This document shows positions 8,197-9,003 of a stretch of DNA of 9,003 bases, in pieces. The stretch is from a bacterium. GTDB taxonomy: Bacteria > Bacillota_I > Bacilli_A > Mycoplasmatales > Mycoplasmoidaceae. Location: the NCBI GenBank assembly GCA_017633195.1, contig JAGBPV010000017.1, forward strand, positions 1-9,003. Reading direction: 5' to 3'. The position numbers and the translations under genes were made by a program. Every line of letters begins with the position of its first letter. Position 1 is the stretch's first letter. The notes beneath the pieces are model-generated. The model was not told where the DNA came from. It saw only the letters and a list, made by a program, of their open reading frames with translations, and did no database searches.

Positions 8197-9003
8197 GTTT
8201 CGTTACTGTATTATTCTTATGTAATCTAAAACTGTCAAAGAACAAGCTTAACACTTATATATGTTTCGTTACTGTATTATTCTTATGTAATCTAAAACCT
8301 AAAAATGCTGTTGTACTTCTTATTGTTATGTTTCGTTACTGTATTATTCTTATGTAATCTAAAACCTAGTACTAATTCAAGCATTAACAATTATCGTTTC
8401 GTTACTGTATTATTCTTATGTAATCTAAAACAAAAGCGATCGAACAATACAAAGCAAAGCAGTTTCGTTACTGTATTATTCTTATGTAATCTAAAACTGA
8501 GTTGATATATTAACAGTAGAGATAATAGTTTCGTTACTGTATTATTCTTATGTAATCTAAAACGAAAAAGTAGTGTCATAAACAATTCCAGAAGTTTCGT
8601 TACTGTATTATTCTTATGTAATCTAAAACCCACTACCAGCATCTTCATAAGGAATATTTGTTTCGTTACTGTATTATTCTTATGTAATCTAAAACGTTTA
8701 TAAGGATGAAGACCAATTAGCTACAGTTTCGTTACTGTATTATTCTTATGTAATCTAAAACAAGAAAAAGTACTATGGATTAAATTTTAAGGTTTCGTTA
8801 CTGTATTATTCTTATGTAATCTAAAACTATTGAAACAATAGGGTTTATTGTAATTATGTTTCGTTACTGTATTATTCTTATGTAATCTAAAACCTTTGGA
8901 ATGAAAGATGTTATACCACCTTTGTTTCGTTACTGTATTATTCTTATGTAATCTAAAACGTGTATTTGGTGGCACTAATTGGTTTTGGTGTTTCGTTACT
9001 GTA
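8197..9003 (+). CRISPR. Type II-A CRISPR array, leader-proximal end, continuing beyond the window
   Basis: There are twelve complete 36-nt repeats, beginning GTTTCGTTACTG and ending GTAATCTAAAAC, plus the first 14 nt of a 13th. Repeat starts are 8197, 8263, 8330, 8396, 8462, 8528, 8594, 8660, 8726, 8792, 8858, 8924 and 8990. All complete repeats are identical. The 12 spacers are all 30 nt except the second (8299-8329), which is 31 nt. All spacers differ, and none obviously matches another part of the window. Complementarity to the tracrRNA anti-repeat shows that crRNAs are read on the plus strand, so the csn2 side is the leader end and spacer 1 (8233-8262) is probably the newest. There is no separate leader: the array starts 6 nt after csn2. 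The repeat is only weakly palindromic (GTTT...AAAC ends and TTAC/GTAA inside), as usual for type II. The distal end is not seen. Confidence 0.99.

Noticed and set aside
8192..8214. TTGACG (8192-8197) as a -35 box with TATTAT in the first repeat as -10
   Set aside because: The spacing is only 11 nt, and no better-spaced -10 is convincing. The sequence fits a leader-anchoring site better.
8305..8505. Plus-strand open frame across the CRISPR array with a repeated FVTVLFLCNLK peptide
   Set aside because: The peptide repetition is simply the translated CRISPR repeat; the frame has no independent coding signal.
8391..8975. Minus-strand open frames (8391-8648 and 8787-8975) encoding repeated FRLHKNNTVTK
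   Set aside because: These are translations of the CRISPR repeat complement, open only because repeats and spacers happen to lack stops. They are not repeat proteins.
1..9003. Insertion sequence, prophage or integrative element carrying the CRISPR locus
   Set aside because: I saw no transposase, integrase, terminal inverted repeats, target duplications or tRNA attachment site in the window.

Overview
The window is very AT-rich, and UGA must be read as tryptophan: cas9, cas1, csn2 and the cardiolipin synthase gene all run through in-frame TGA codons at positions where their families carry Trp (for example the Cas9 RuvC-I 'CGW' and the Cas1 start 'MGW'). This points to a Mycoplasma/Spiroplasma-type mollicute using genetic code 4. 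I cannot name the species from the sequence alone.

Layout. (1) Positions 3-263, plus strand: the C-terminal end of an unrecognised protein. (2) 264-487: a convergent intergenic gap with two hairpins, the stronger one with a perfect 13-bp stem. (3) 488-2062, minus strand: a complete cardiolipin synthase with both HKD motifs. (4) 2063-2148: a short divergent promoter region. (5) 2149-9003, plus strand: a complete type II-A CRISPR-Cas locus in the order cas9, tracrRNA, cas1, cas2, csn2, repeat-spacer array. The array starts 6 nt after the csn2 stop and runs off the end of the window after 12 full repeats and the first 14 nt of a 13th.

How the parts work together. Cas1, Cas2 and Csn2 form the spacer-acquisition module. 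The array is transcribed to pre-crRNA on the plus strand, an orientation fixed by the tracrRNA. The tracrRNA pairs with each repeat through 23 uninterrupted base pairs, then a 2x2 internal loop, then a 7-bp lower stem. In this class RNase III cuts such duplexes, and Cas9 (RuvC plus HNH nucleases) uses the resulting dual guide. All catalytic residues I looked for in Cas9 and Cas1 are present, and the 12 full repeats are identical, so the locus looks intact and probably active.

The notable points are architectural. The tracrRNA sits between cas9 and cas1, with a TATAAT one base after the cas9 stop and a strong intrinsic terminator. That terminator's T-tract runs directly into an extended -10 (TGTTATAAT) that would give an almost leaderless cas1 mRNA. 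There is no separate CRISPR leader: a leader-anchoring-like ATTTGAC overlaps the csn2 stop codon, so leader functions must lie inside the csn2 coding sequence. This is a known system class in an unusually compact arrangement; I found no evidence of an entirely new system.
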